Shown here one piece after another: positions 7,862 through 16,340 of a DNA stretch of 64,000 bases. A program made the translations under genes and the position numbers. Position 1 is the first letter of the stretch, and each line of letters starts with the position of its first letter. The DNA comes from Levilinea sp. (lineage in GTDB: Bacteria; Chloroflexota; Anaerolineae; Anaerolineales; Anaerolineaceae): positions 62,001 through 126,000 of the forward strand of contig JARKPO010000003.1 in NCBI GenBank assembly GCA_029975215.1, given 5' to 3'. Below the pieces are notes generated by a model, which was given only the letters and a program-made list of their open reading frames with translations, had not been told where the DNA came from and made no database searches.

Positions 7862-8905
7862 ATGACCGACCTACCTATCCTCTTGCAGAATCTGACCTCG
7901 ATTCAGGAACAGGCTCTCGCAGAACTGGAAAGCGTTCAGGACGAAGCCGGTTTGCAGGCCTGGCGTACAGCGCATTTGGGCCGCAGCTCGGCGGTGATGC
8001 GTGTGTTCAGCGACCTGGGCAAGCTGTCCAAAGAAGAGCGCCCGCAGGTGGGCCAGAGCGCCAACCAGGTGAAGCTGGCCCTGGAAGGCGCCTTTAACCT
8101 GCGCAGTGACGAGCTGCGCCAGGCCGCGCTGCAGCGCAGTCTGCAGAATGAACGCCTGGATGTGACCCTGCCGGGGCGCGCTCCCACCCTCGGCAGCCTG
8201 CATCCTGCCACCCAAAACCTGCGCGAGATTTACCGCGTGCTGGGCGATATGGGCTTCCAGGTATACCGCGCCCGAGATGTGGAATCGGATGAGTACAATT
8301 TTGAACTGCTCAACATCCCCGCCCATCATCCGGCCCGCGACATGTGGGACACCTTCCACACCACGACGCCGGGCGTCTTGCTGCGCACGCACACCTCCCC
8401 AGGGCAGATTCACGCCATGCGCGAATATGCCCCTGACCCCGTGCGCGTCATCCTGCCGGGCATGTGCTACCGCTATGAGCAGATCAGCGCCCGCTCCGAA
8501 ATTCAATTTAATCAGGTGGAGATGCTGGCGATTGACAAGGGAATCACTTTTGGCGATTTGAAAGGCACGCTGAACGACTTCGCCCGCCGTCTGTTCGGCG
8601 ACGAAGTGCGCACGCGCCTACGCCCGTCCTATTTCCCCTTCACCGAACCCAGCGCCGAGATGGACGTGGAATGTTTTGTGTGCGGCGGCAAAGGCTGCCC
8701 CATTTGCAAAGGCTCCGGCTGGCTGGAGATTTTGGGCTGCGGCATGGTTCACCCCACCGTGCTGAAGAATGGCGGCTACGATCCCACGGTCTACAGCGGT
8801 TTTGCGGCGGGTATGGGGCCGGAGCGCATCGCCATGCTGCGCTACCGCATCACCGATATCCGCTACTTCTGGGGCAATGACGTCCGCTTCTTAGAACAGT
8901 TCTGA
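7862..8905 (+). CDS. pheS: Phenylalanyl-tRNA synthetase alpha subunit
   Basis: 347 residues. With PheT it forms the alpha2-beta2 enzyme that charges tRNA-Phe. The N-terminal helical coiled-coil region (about 1-85) is followed by the class II catalytic core: motif 2 around PGMCYRYEQISARSEIQFNQ and motif 3 in GFAAGMGPERIAMLRY. A small Cys-rich insertion (VCGGKGCPICKGSGW), common in many bacterial PheS, is present. The frame also runs upstream into the T-box terminator, but the ATG at 7862 has GGAGGTGAG at ideal spacing. pheT follows after 19 bp. Controlled by the T-box. Confidence 0.97.
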   Translation: MTDLPILLQNLTSIQEQALAELESVQDEAGLQAWRTAHLGRSSAVMRVFSDLGKLSKEERPQVGQSANQVKLALEGAFNLRSDELRQAALQRSLQNERLDVTLPGRAPTLGSLHPATQNLREIYRVLGDMGFQVYRARDVESDEYNFELLNIPAHHPARDMWDTFHTTTPGVLLRTHTSPGQIHAMREYAPDPVRVILPGMCYRYEQISARSEIQFNQVEMLAIDKGITFGDLKGTLNDFARRLFGDEVRTRLRPSYFPFTEPSAEMDVECFVCGGKGCPICKGSGWLEILGCGMVHPTVLKNGGYDPTVYSGFAAGMGPERIAMLRYRITDIRYFWGNDVRFLEQF

Positions 8906-8924
8906 GAGATGAGGGATTAACACG

Positions 8925-11456
8925 ATGAACGTACCGCTTTCGTGGTTGAAAGATTACATTGATATTGACCTGTCCCTCGAGGAACTGGCCCGCGCGTTAA
9001 CCATGGCCGGCCTGGAGGTGGACAGCGTGCAGGTGATTGGCCTGCCCCTGCCGGAAGGCGAGCGCCATGAGTTCAAATATTCCGGCCTGTCCTGGGATCG
9101 CGAAAAGGTGGTGGTGGCGCAGATTGATGAAGTCATGCCCCATCCCAACGCTGACCGCCTGGTGCTGTGCCGCCTGAATGACGGCTTGCAGGAACAGGTG
9201 GTGCTGACCGGCGCGCCTAATCTGTACGATTTCAAAGGCCAGGGGCCCCTGCCCAAGCCCATCAAAGTGGCCTATGCCAAAGAGGGCGCGCAGATTTACG
9301 ACGGCCACCAGCCTGGGTTGGTGCTGACCACCCTCAAGCGCGCCAAGATCCGCGGCGTGGAAAGTTACTCGATGGTGTGTTCCGAGAAGGAATTGGGTAT
9401 CTCGGAGGAGCATGAGGGCGTTATTTTTCTGGATGATGACGCGCCCACGGGTATGCCCCTGGCGGATTACATGGGCGACGCCGTGTTCGAAATTTCCATC
9501 CTGCCCAACATGATCCGCAACGCCAGCGTTTTGGGCGTGGCCCGCGAACTGGCCGCCATCACCGGCAAACCGCTGCGCTTGCCGCAGCGCCGCCTGCCCG
9601 CGGACGGGCCCAGCGTGGTGGGGGAGGTTTCCATCCAGATTCAAGACCCCGCCATGAACCCCCGCTTCGTGGTCGGCATGCTGCGCGGCGCGTCTGCGCG
9701 CCCCAGCCCCTATTGGGTGCAGCGCCGTCTGCGCCTGGCAGGCATGCGGCCGATCAACAGCATCGTGGACGCCACCAATTACGTCATGCTCGAAACTGGC
9801 CAGCCGCTGCACGCCTTCGATTACGATCATCTGCGCCAGCGTGCCCACGGCCAGCCGCCCACCATCATCACCCGCGCGGCGCGCCCCGGCGAAAAGCTCA
9901 CCACCCTGGATGGAGTGGAGCGCAATTTGGATCCCTTCACCACCCTGGTGTGCGACACAGAAGGCGCGCTGTCCATCGCAGGCGTGATGGGCGGCCTGGA
10001 AAGTGAAGTTACCCCCCAGTCGCAGAACATCCTGTTGGAGGGCGCGAGCTGGAATTTCATCAACGTGCGCCGCACGGTGGCCTCTCAGCGCCTGAATTCT
10101 GAGGCAGGCTACCGCTTCTCGCGCGGGATTCACCCCGCCCTGGCGCAGGAGGCCGTACTGTTGTGCCTGGAGCGTATGGCGGACTGGAGCGGCGGGCAAA
10201 TTGCCGCGGATCTCGTGGACGCCTACCCCGCGCCGGTGGTTGACCCCGTAGTGGAGCTGCCCGCCAGCGAAGTGCGCCGCGTGCTGGGCATTGACTTGAG
10301 CGCGGAACAGGTGGCCGCTCTGCTGCGCCGCCTGGAGTTCACCTGCACGGTGCAGGGCGAGGTGGTCAGCGCACAGGCCCCAGCCCACCGCCTGGATATT
10401 GGCGAGGGTGTGGTGGGGCGGGCCGACCTGCTGGAAGAGGTGGCGCGTCTGTACGGTTACAATAACATTCCCGCCGTGCGCCTGTCTGCCAGCCTGCCGC
10501 GTCAGCGCCGCAACCCCTCTTTGGAAGGGGAAGAACGGCTGCGCGACGCGCTGGTGCGGGCGGGGCTGCGCGAAGTGGCCACCTACCGCATGACCACGCC
10601 GGAGCGCGAGGCCCGCGCCCTGCCGCTGGGCGCGGCGCAGACTGAGATCCCCTATGTGCGTCTGGCCAATCCCATCGCCTCAGACCGCACCGTCATGCGC
10701 CGCAGTCTGCTGGCTTCGGTGTTGGAGGTGGTGGAACGCAACAGCCGGTTGCGCCCGCGCCTGGCCTTTTTTGAGATCGGCCCGGTCTTCCTGCCGGATC
10801 CCGAATCCGTGCTGCCCGCCGAGCCGGTACGCCTGGCGATAGCCCTCAGCGGTGCGCGCCACATTGCCGCCTGGGACCGCCCCGAAACCCATGTGATGGA
10901 CTTCTTCGACCTGAAGGGCATTTTGGAAGCGGCCTTCAACGAGCTGCATCTGAGCGATGTGCGCTTTGAGCCCACGCAACACCCCAGCTTCCATCCTGGA
11001 AAGTGCGCCCTGGTGCGCGTGGGTGAGCGCGCGGCGGGGGTGGCAGGCGAACTGCACCCGAAGGTGGCCGAGCATTATGATTTTGGCGCGGCGCCCGTGC
11101 TGGCGGCGGAACTGGACGTGGCGGTGCTGCTCAGCTGCATCCCGGCCCGTTACGAAATTCAGCCTGTGCCGGTCTTCCCGCCTGTTTTGGAAGATATCGC
11201 CGTGGTGGTGGATGAAGACCTCCCTGCCGAAAAGATCGAAGCCGTCATCCGCGCAGCAGGTGGCAAGCTGCTGACGGATGTGCGCCTGTTTGACATTTAC
11301 CGCGGCGACAAGCTGGGCGAGGGCAAAAAGAGCATGGCCTACAGCCTGACCTATATGGCCCCCGACCGCACGCTAACCGACCAGGAAGCCACCCAGATCC
11401 GCCAGCGGGTCATCCGCCGCCTGGATCAGGAATTGGGCGCCAAACTGCGCAGTTAG
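8925..11456 (+). CDS. pheT: Phenylalanyl-tRNA synthetase beta subunit
   Basis: 843 residues. Domains in order: EMAP/tRNA-binding OB fold (about 40-155, VAQIDEVMPHPNADRL), B3/B4 editing domain (about 210-400, including MRPINSIVDATNYVM and RFSRGIHP), B5 (about 415-490), class II-like pseudo-catalytic domain, and a C-terminal ferredoxin-like anticodon-binding domain (FPPVLEDIAVVVDE to the end). The length is full. It is cotranscribed with pheS and followed by a strong terminator. Confidence 0.97.
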   Translation: MNVPLSWLKDYIDIDLSLEELARALTMAGLEVDSVQVIGLPLPEGERHEFKYSGLSWDREKVVVAQIDEVMPHPNADRLVLCRLNDGLQEQVVLTGAPNLYDFKGQGPLPKPIKVAYAKEGAQIYDGHQPGLVLTTLKRAKIRGVESYSMVCSEKELGISEEHEGVIFLDDDAPTGMPLADYMGDAVFEISILPNMIRNASVLGVARELAAITGKPLRLPQRRLPADGPSVVGEVSIQIQDPAMNPRFVVGMLRGASARPSPYWVQRRLRLAGMRPINSIVDATNYVMLETGQPLHAFDYDHLRQRAHGQPPTIITRAARPGEKLTTLDGVERNLDPFTTLVCDTEGALSIAGVMGGLESEVTPQSQNILLEGASWNFINVRRTVASQRLNSEAGYRFSRGIHPALAQEAVLLCLERMADWSGGQIAADLVDAYPAPVVDPVVELPASEVRRVLGIDLSAEQVAALLRRLEFTCTVQGEVVSAQAPAHRLDIGEGVVGRADLLEEVARLYGYNNIPAVRLSASLPRQRRNPSLEGEERLRDALVRAGLREVATYRMTTPEREARALPLGAAQTEIPYVRLANPIASDRTVMRRSLLASVLEVVERNSRLRPRLAFFEIGPVFLPDPESVLPAEPVRLAIALSGARHIAAWDRPETHVMDFFDLKGILEAAFNELHLSDVRFEPTQHPSFHPGKCALVRVGERAAGVAGELHPKVAEHYDFGAAPVLAAELDVAVLLSCIPARYEIQPVPVFPPVLEDIAVVVDEDLPAEKIEAVIRAAGGKLLTDVRLFDIYRGDKLGEGKKSMAYSLTYMAPDRTLTDQEATQIRQRVIRRLDQELGAKLRS

Positions 11457-11477
11457 GCAGCCTCTTGTCTCCCATGG

Positions 11478-11511
11478 ACCGCCTCCCGTTTTTCGGGGGG
11501 CGGTTTTTTTG
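11478..11511 (+). terminator. Terminator of pheST
   Basis: ACCGCCTCCCG and CGGGGGGCGGT pair around TTTTT and are followed by a T7 run. Confidence 0.88.
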
Positions 11512-11558
11512 AAAAGAAGCCCTGTTCAAATCGGGACAGGCGGGGTAGGATACACCCT

Positions 11559-12248
11559 ATGGCTGTGACGCTCGCCCCCATTGTGGAGATTTCTCAGGAA
11601 GCCCCCGGATGGCAGGGGCTGCGCGTGCATCTGCCCAGCGGGCTGCACCCCGCGCCTGGCCAGTATTTGCTGGCCAACCGACCCCACAGCGACGATCCGC
11701 TGCCCGTGGCTTTGTACCCGGCGCGGCTGCGCCCCGATGATCTGCGCCTGGTGGGGCCGCTGCCGGCGGCCTGGGCGGTGGGGGATCTCCTGGAGATTCG
11801 CAGCCCTTTGGGATGCGGCTTTCGCCTGCCCCCACAGGCACGGCGCGTGGCTTTGGCGGCTCTCGACGGCCCCACGGCCCGCCTGCTGCCGGTGATTGAA
11901 GCCGCCCTGGCCCAGGGCGCGGATGTGGCCCTTTACACCCTGGCCCCTCCGGCGGGGCTGCCCCTGGCGGTGGAGGTGCTGCCCTTCAGTCTGCTGCATG
12001 AGGCCCCAGCCTGGGCGCAGTATCTGGCGCTGACCGCCCCGCGCGCCCGGCTGACGGCGCTGCGCGACGCCCTGGGTCTGACAGCAGAGCAGCGCTGTCC
12101 GGCGGCTGAAGTGTTGGTAGATACTCCCATTCCCTGTGGCGGCGCGGCGGCCTGCGGCGTGTGCGCTGTGCATACCCATCAAGGCTGGAAGCTGGCCTGT
12201 GATGACGGCCCCGTGTTCCCCTGGGATGATTTAGAGGTCGAAGGATAA
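11559..12248 (+). CDS. PyrK-like FAD/[2Fe-2S] electron-transfer protein
   Basis: 229 residues, close to PyrK, the electron-transfer subunit of class 1B dihydroorotate dehydrogenase. Seen: a ferredoxin-reductase-like FAD barrel with NRPHS (about 40-44), a SPLGCGF turn (about 82-88), and a C-terminal [2Fe-2S] patch with Cys in PCGGAAACGVC plus a later Cys before DDGPVF. The NAD-binding GGxG-type loop of PyrK reads ALDGPTAR and looks degenerate. TAGGAT at 11546-11551 puts the start point at the ATG, so the mRNA is probably leaderless. It is first in an operon with a PIG-L deacetylase and a DHODH-like protein. It might pass electrons to a partner other than dihydroorotate dehydrogenase. Confidence 0.75.
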   Translation: MAVTLAPIVEISQEAPGWQGLRVHLPSGLHPAPGQYLLANRPHSDDPLPVALYPARLRPDDLRLVGPLPAAWAVGDLLEIRSPLGCGFRLPPQARRVALAALDGPTARLLPVIEAALAQGADVALYTLAPPAGLPLAVEVLPFSLLHEAPAWAQYLALTAPRARLTALRDALGLTAEQRCPAAEVLVDTPIPCGGAAACGVCAVHTHQGWKLACDDGPVFPWDDLEVEG

Positions 12249-12254
12249 TCAAGA

Positions 12255-13034
12255 ATGAAGGTTTTAGCTTTTTTTGCTCATCCCGATGATGAAACCATGC
12301 TGGCAGGCGGCACCCTGGCGCTCTTGGCGCGCCTGGGGGCCGAGGTGCATTATCTATGCGCCACCCGCGGTGAGGGCGGCGAGGCGGGCGACCCGCCCCT
12401 ATGTGCCCCGCAGGAATTAGGTGCGCTGCGCGCCGAGGAACTGGCCTGCGCTGTGCAGGCCCTGGGGGGCGCGTCGCTGCGCTTTCTGCCCTATGTGGAC
12501 CCCAGCGTGGGGCCAGATAACACCCTCTACGCCTTTATGGATGATCCGGCACATTTGGCCCAGGAACTGCGTCAGGTGCTGGATGAACTCTCGGCGGATG
12601 TACTCATCACCCACGGCAGCAGTGGGGAGTACGGACACCCCGCCCACCGTTTGATCTACGCCGCGGCACATCTGGCGGCGCAGGCCTGGGCCAGCCCAGA
12701 ACGCCTGTGGTACACCGTTCAGGCGGCCTACGCCGATGCGCCCAAGCCGCGCCTGCTCAACCCGGATGACCCCGCCCATTGGGTGCTGGATGTGACTCCG
12801 CTGAAGGCCGAAAAAACTGCCGCCACCCTGTGCCACCGCACCCAGCACGCCTTGTTCGTGCGCAACACCTCCAAACAGCTTGGCCGACCGTTGAGCGTGC
12901 CGGAGGTGGTGGTGACGTTGGAATCGCTGCACCGTGCCGCGCCGCCCGCAGAGGATGGGCAGCCGCAGGACGCCCTGGGGCTGCTGCTGCTCCGTTCGGG
13001 GCGGGTACGGGAGGAGTTCGCCGCGCATGGCTGA
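12255..13034 (+). CDS. PIG-L/LmbE-family deacetylase
   Basis: 259 residues. The Zn-binding motif AHPDDE (about 8-13) and the second site GEYGHPAH (about 124-131) match the PIG-L family, which removes acetyl groups from N-acetylglucosaminyl conjugates (BshB, MshB, GlcNAc-PI) or acts on other amides. It starts 6 bp after the PyrK-like gene with AAGGATA as ribosome-binding site, and overlaps the next gene by 8 bp. No bacillithiol or mycothiol biosynthesis genes are nearby, so the substrate is open. Confidence 0.88.
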   Translation: MKVLAFFAHPDDETMLAGGTLALLARLGAEVHYLCATRGEGGEAGDPPLCAPQELGALRAEELACAVQALGGASLRFLPYVDPSVGPDNTLYAFMDDPAHLAQELRQVLDELSADVLITHGSSGEYGHPAHRLIYAAAHLAAQAWASPERLWYTVQAAYADAPKPRLLNPDDPAHWVLDVTPLKAEKTAATLCHRTQHALFVRNTSKQLGRPLSVPEVVVTLESLHRAAPPAEDGQPQDALGLLLLRSGRVREEFAAHG

Positions 13035-13806
13035 AGCCCGCCAGGATTTGCCCCTGCTGTCCCCCTGGGTCAACGCCGCTGGAGCATTGGGTTTTCGCCC
13101 GCCGCGCAGTTGGCCCTGGCCGGAACGCATGGGCGCCTTCATCACCCACCCGGTCAGCCTGATCCCGCGCGCCCCGGCCAAAGAACGCGGCCTGGCGGCC
13201 TATGCAGGCGGCTTTTTAATGCACACCGGCCTGCCAAACCCCGGACTCAGCCGTGTCCTCAGCGAACACCGCGCCCGTTGGGCCCGCTCGGCGGCCCCCG
13301 TGTGGGTGCATCTGATGGCCAGCGAAGCCGACGAAATTCGGCGCATGGCCGACCGCCTGGAAAATTTACCGGAGGTTGGCGCGTTGGAGATCGGCATCCC
13401 CCCCTGGGCTGGGGCGGATCTGGCGCTGCGTCTGGTGGACGCGGCCCTGGGGGAACTGCCCGTGGTGGTCAGCCTGCCTTATACGCAGGCGGAAGCCCCC
13501 TGGGCGGCCCGGCTGCGTGAAATGGGGGTGAATGCCCTGCACCTCAGCGCCCCTTACGGCAGTTACCCGGACGGGCGCGGCGGTCTGCTGCACGGACGTC
13601 TGTACGGTCCCCACCTGCTGCCGCTGGCCCTCGAAGCCCTGCAGCGGGCGCAGGCCGCTCATCTGCCGGTCATCGTTTCCGGCGGGGTGTTTTCGCTGGA
13701 GCACGGTCAGGCCCTGCTGGCGGCCGGGGCGCTGGCAGTGGGGCTGGATGCCGTGCTGTGGCGCGCCGGGCCAGGGGACACCGCACCCGAAGCGAACCTG
13801 GAATGA
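13027..13806 (+). CDS. DHODH-like TIM-barrel protein lacking catalytic residues
   Basis: 259 residues. The fold pattern follows dihydroorotate dehydrogenase: NAAGALGF at the N-terminus, GGFLMHTGLPNPGLS, and a C-terminal VSGGVFSLEHGQALLAAGALAVGLDAVL. The active-site strings are changed, however. The usual SCPN (base Cys or Ser) reads GIPPW, the FMN-binding Lys in the VTK position reads FITHP, and the V-K-x-xP strand reads VVVSLPY. It is probably not a working DHODH; it may bind another ligand or have a new reaction. The ATG at 13027 is inside the end of the PIG-L gene, suggesting translational coupling. A terminator follows. Confidence 0.65.
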   Translation: MAEARQDLPLLSPWVNAAGALGFRPPRSWPWPERMGAFITHPVSLIPRAPAKERGLAAYAGGFLMHTGLPNPGLSRVLSEHRARWARSAAPVWVHLMASEADEIRRMADRLENLPEVGALEIGIPPWAGADLALRLVDAALGELPVVVSLPYTQAEAPWAARLREMGVNALHLSAPYGSYPDGRGGLLHGRLYGPHLLPLALEALQRAQAAHLPVIVSGGVFSLEHGQALLAAGALAVGLDAVLWRAGPGDTAPEANLE

Positions 13807-13808
13807 AT

Positions 13809-13838
13809 AAACCTCCCCGCAGGCGCGAGGAGGTTTTT
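13809..13838 (+). terminator. Terminator of the PyrK-like/PIG-L/DHODH-like operon
   Basis: AACCTCC and GGAGGTT pair and are followed by TTTTT. On the minus strand it can also serve the convergent LarA-like gene. Confidence 0.75.
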
Positions 13839-13863
13839 GATTCGGTGCGGAAAGCAGAGGTGT

Positions 13864-15180
13864 TTATTCGGGGACGATGGGGTAGGTGCTGCCGCCGTGG
13901 GGCAAAACCAGCACGCTGGCTTCCCTGGGAAACCGCTGCTGGGCGCGGGCCAGACCCTCCTGGGGGCTGGAGACAAAGCTGACAAAAGGCAGCCGCTCGT
14001 GAATTTCTGCCGGGATGGTGGGGCCGTAGAGCAGCAGCGTGCCGTGGCGCATGGCCTGCAGGGCAAAGTACAGGAAGAATTTATCTTCTTCGCCCATGCC
14101 CTTGAGCTTGAGCTTGGGCACCAGAGGCAGCAGAATGGGGGCCAGGGCCTTCAACGCGCCGCGCCCCAGGGGCAGCTTCTTGTTCGCCAGACCAAACACG
14201 CCCACACCCTCATCCGCGCGCACCAGGGTCAGCATAACGCCGCCGCGCTTGAGAGCGCGGACATTGTTGGCCAGGGCCTTGACCCCCTGACGCAGATCTT
14301 GATCCATGGGGTGCGAGGCGGTGATGACCACTTCGGCGGGGGCGGGGATTTTGACCCCAAAAATGCTCGCGCTGATTTTGACCCCGGCACGGTGCGCGGT
14401 GACCGGGTCGCCGCTGACGATTTTGACCACTTCGGTGGCGCTGTTGAGCACGGCGTTGACGATGAACACCGGCGGTTTAAACATCTTTCCGGCTTCTTCC
14501 AGATCCAGCCGCATGGGGTTGTTTTCAATGGTGCGCCCCACGTTGTTAAAGGTGGAAGGCCGGCAGTTGATGGCGTGGTTATGGGCGATGGTCGCCCGCC
14601 CGGCGATGCCGGGGATCAGGTTCTTATAGCCGCCGCCAAAGCTGGCGATGATGTGCGGCTCGATGCAGCCGATGGAGACGATCAGGTCGGCTTCCGCTGC
14701 GGTTTTGTTGACCCACACGGGCGTACCGCGTGAGGTGGTGCCCAGGAAGACCATCTTCTCGGGATTGTCACAGTCGGGCGAATCCCAGGCGATTTGCCCG
14801 CGCCAGCTCTCGCCCACGCGTGCAAACAGCTCAGCTTCGCTCATGGGGCGGTGTACGCCCAGAGCAGGGATGAGGGTGATCTGGTTGAGCTGCACCCCGG
14901 CCCGATTCAGCTCGCTGATCACTGCGGGCAGAATTTGATGCACCGGTGTGGGGCGGCTGCCGTCATCCACCACCACGGCCACGCGGGCTTCAGGGTGAAC
15001 CAGATGGCCCAGGCGCAGCGAGCCGATGGGTTCGGCCAGGCTGCGGGCGGTTTCGGCGGCGGGGTCAGCCACACCCGGCAGGGCGGCAGGCTCCAGGACT
15101 CCTGCCAGATTCCAGCGCTCTGGCAGGTCAAGACGAATTGTCTCACTGCCCCAGGGCAGTTCGATGGATGGATGGGACAT
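13864..15180 (-). CDS. LarA-family (nickel-pincer cofactor) racemase/epimerase-like protein
   Basis: 438 residues. LarA of lactobacilli binds the nickel-pincer nucleotide through a Lys and His residues and racemises lactate; many homologues act on other 2-hydroxyacids. The LarA positions appear conserved: H110 (ALGVHRP), H176 (GCIEPHI), K186 (GGGYKNLIPG) and H202 (AHNH). DDGSRPTP (72-79) is the usual N-terminal signature. It lacks neighbours larB, larC and larE, which make the cofactor; these would have to be elsewhere. It has its own promoter at 15322-15349. Confidence 0.85.
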   Translation of the reverse strand: MSHPSIELPWGSETIRLDLPERWNLAGVLEPAALPGVADPAAETARSLAEPIGSLRLGHLVHPEARVAVVVDDGSRPTPVHQILPAVISELNRAGVQLNQITLIPALGVHRPMSEAELFARVGESWRGQIAWDSPDCDNPEKMVFLGTTSRGTPVWVNKTAAEADLIVSIGCIEPHIIASFGGGYKNLIPGIAGRATIAHNHAINCRPSTFNNVGRTIENNPMRLDLEEAGKMFKPPVFIVNAVLNSATEVVKIVSGDPVTAHRAGVKISASIFGVKIPAPAEVVITASHPMDQDLRQGVKALANNVRALKRGGVMLTLVRADEGVGVFGLANKKLPLGRGALKALAPILLPLVPKLKLKGMGEEDKFFLYFALQAMRHGTLLLYGPTIPAEIHERLPFVSFVSSPQEGLARAQQRFPREASVLVLPHGGSTYPIVPE

Positions 15181-15278
15181 AAATTCACCTGTGGGTCAAC
15201 AAGAATTGAGGATGAAGAGGATGTCTTTATTGTAGCCCAGGTGGATCAAAAGCAAAGTGATTTTCCCCCTTAATGCAC

Positions 15279-15313
15279 CAAACGCCCGGGTGAGGGGGGC
15301 ACCCGAACGTTTG
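15279..15313 (-). other. Stem-loop at the 5' end of the LarA-like mRNA
   Basis: CAAACG-N3-GGGTG pairs with CACCC-N3-CGTTTG. The predicted start point (about 15315) lies just upstream on the minus strand, so the hairpin would cap the mRNA. It lacks a T-run; it may stabilise the message or regulate it. Confidence 0.45.
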
Positions 15314-15321
15314 ATAGTTAT

Positions 15322-15349
15322 ATTATACCGATCATCGGTTGAAAATCAA
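15322..15349 (-). promoter_or_regulatory. Promoter of the LarA-like gene
   Basis: On the minus strand TTGATT (15349-15344), a 16-bp spacer and TATAAT (15327-15322). The interval 15181-15500 contains this promoter, the stem-loop and the terminator of the ABC operon, and no gene that I can see. Confidence 0.7.
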
Positions 15350-15450
15350 TAGTTTACCATTGCAAATTCGTTGCAATATTGACAACTGGTCTGACCAGCT
15401 ATTGCGGTTCAACCCGCCGCAAAAGGGATTATACATCTTTTTAACAAAAT

Positions 15451-15477
15451 CAGCTGGGGGTTTTTACCACCCAGCTG
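15451..15477 (-). terminator. Terminator of the GntR-slipin-ABC operon
   Basis: CAGCTGGG and CCCAGCTG form a perfect 8-bp stem. Reading leftward it is followed by ATTTTGTT. Confidence 0.7.
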
Positions 15478-15500
15478 AAATAAAACGAACATACGTTCTG

Positions 15501-16340
15501 TTAATTGGCAACCTGCACCAGCAGCCGCGAGCGCTGAAAAGAGCCCACCGCCACGCCGGTCAGCACCGCCGCGATGATCCACACGCCCAGGCCGATGATC
15601 ACCCCGACCCCCACACTCAGGTAGAGCACGCCGGTGGCCTGCCCCACCAGGAAGCCGATCACCACAATCACCAGCGAAGCGCTGGATTGATAGGCACCCA
15701 TGAAGGTGGGCGTTTTGGCCGAGATCAGCACCGTGGCTGAAGTGCCCAGCAGCGCCAGCCCAGGGGAGATCCAGAAGATCAGCGGCCACCAGGTGGGCAG
15801 GGGGAACCACAACCCGCCGAAGAGGTTGTACCCGGCGGCATTAAGCACCAGGGTATACAGCAGGAAGCTGCCCCACGACAGTCCCACCGCGGGCAGCATG
15901 GCGGCCAACACTTTGCCCAGGAAGAGTTCCAGGTCGCTGGCGGCGGTGTAGAGCAAGGCCTCCAGCGTTTTCCGTTCGCGCTCGCCCGCAAAGGATTCCG
16001 CGGCGATGATGGTGGAGAATATGATCGGGAAGATCAGAAACATGGGGGCCATGAAGTAGCCCAGCATGACCTTGATCATCATGGCCATGGGCTCCAGCCC
16101 TTCCAGCGACTGCTGAAAGGAGGGAGGCATATTGGCCAGAAAGAGATCCAGGTCGGCGTCCTGCATCAGGCTCTCGGAAGTGGCGCCCACCGCGGGGGGG
16201 ATGAAGATGGCGGCCAGGGGCAGGATGAGGATGAAGATCAGCGGAACGATCAGCATGGGCATCCAGGCCGCGCGGTTTTGGCGCACTTCCAGCAGATCCT
16301 TACGGGCGATAGCGGTCAGGTAATTCCAATGGATTTTCAT
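15501..16340 (-). CDS. ABC-2 type transporter permease
   Basis: 279 residues with six hydrophobic segments (first near residues 27-50) and a large external loop between TM1 and TM2. The pattern MAPMFLIFPIIFSTIIAAESFAGERERKTLEALL is typical of ABC-2 (NatB-like) permeases. Its ATG shares one base with the TGA of the ATPase gene (TGATG), so the two subunits are translationally coupled. The frame extends further upstream, but only inside the ATPase gene. Probable role: export of ions, peptides or lipids. Confidence 0.88.
   Translation of the reverse strand: MKIHWNYLTAIARKDLLEVRQNRAAWMPMLIVPLIFILILPLAAIFIPPAVGATSESLMQDADLDLFLANMPPSFQQSLEGLEPMAMMIKVMLGYFMAPMFLIFPIIFSTIIAAESFAGERERKTLEALLYTAASDLELFLGKVLAAMLPAVGLSWGSFLLYTLVLNAAGYNLFGGLWFPLPTWWPLIFWISPGLALLGTSATVLISAKTPTFMGAYQSSASLVIVVIGFLVGQATGVLYLSVGVGVIIGLGVWIIAAVLTGVAVGSFQRSRLLVQVAN

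Noticed and set aside
8997-10388. 463-codon minus-strand ORF
   Set aside because: It is antisense to pheT; long shadow ORFs are common in this GC-rich sequence.
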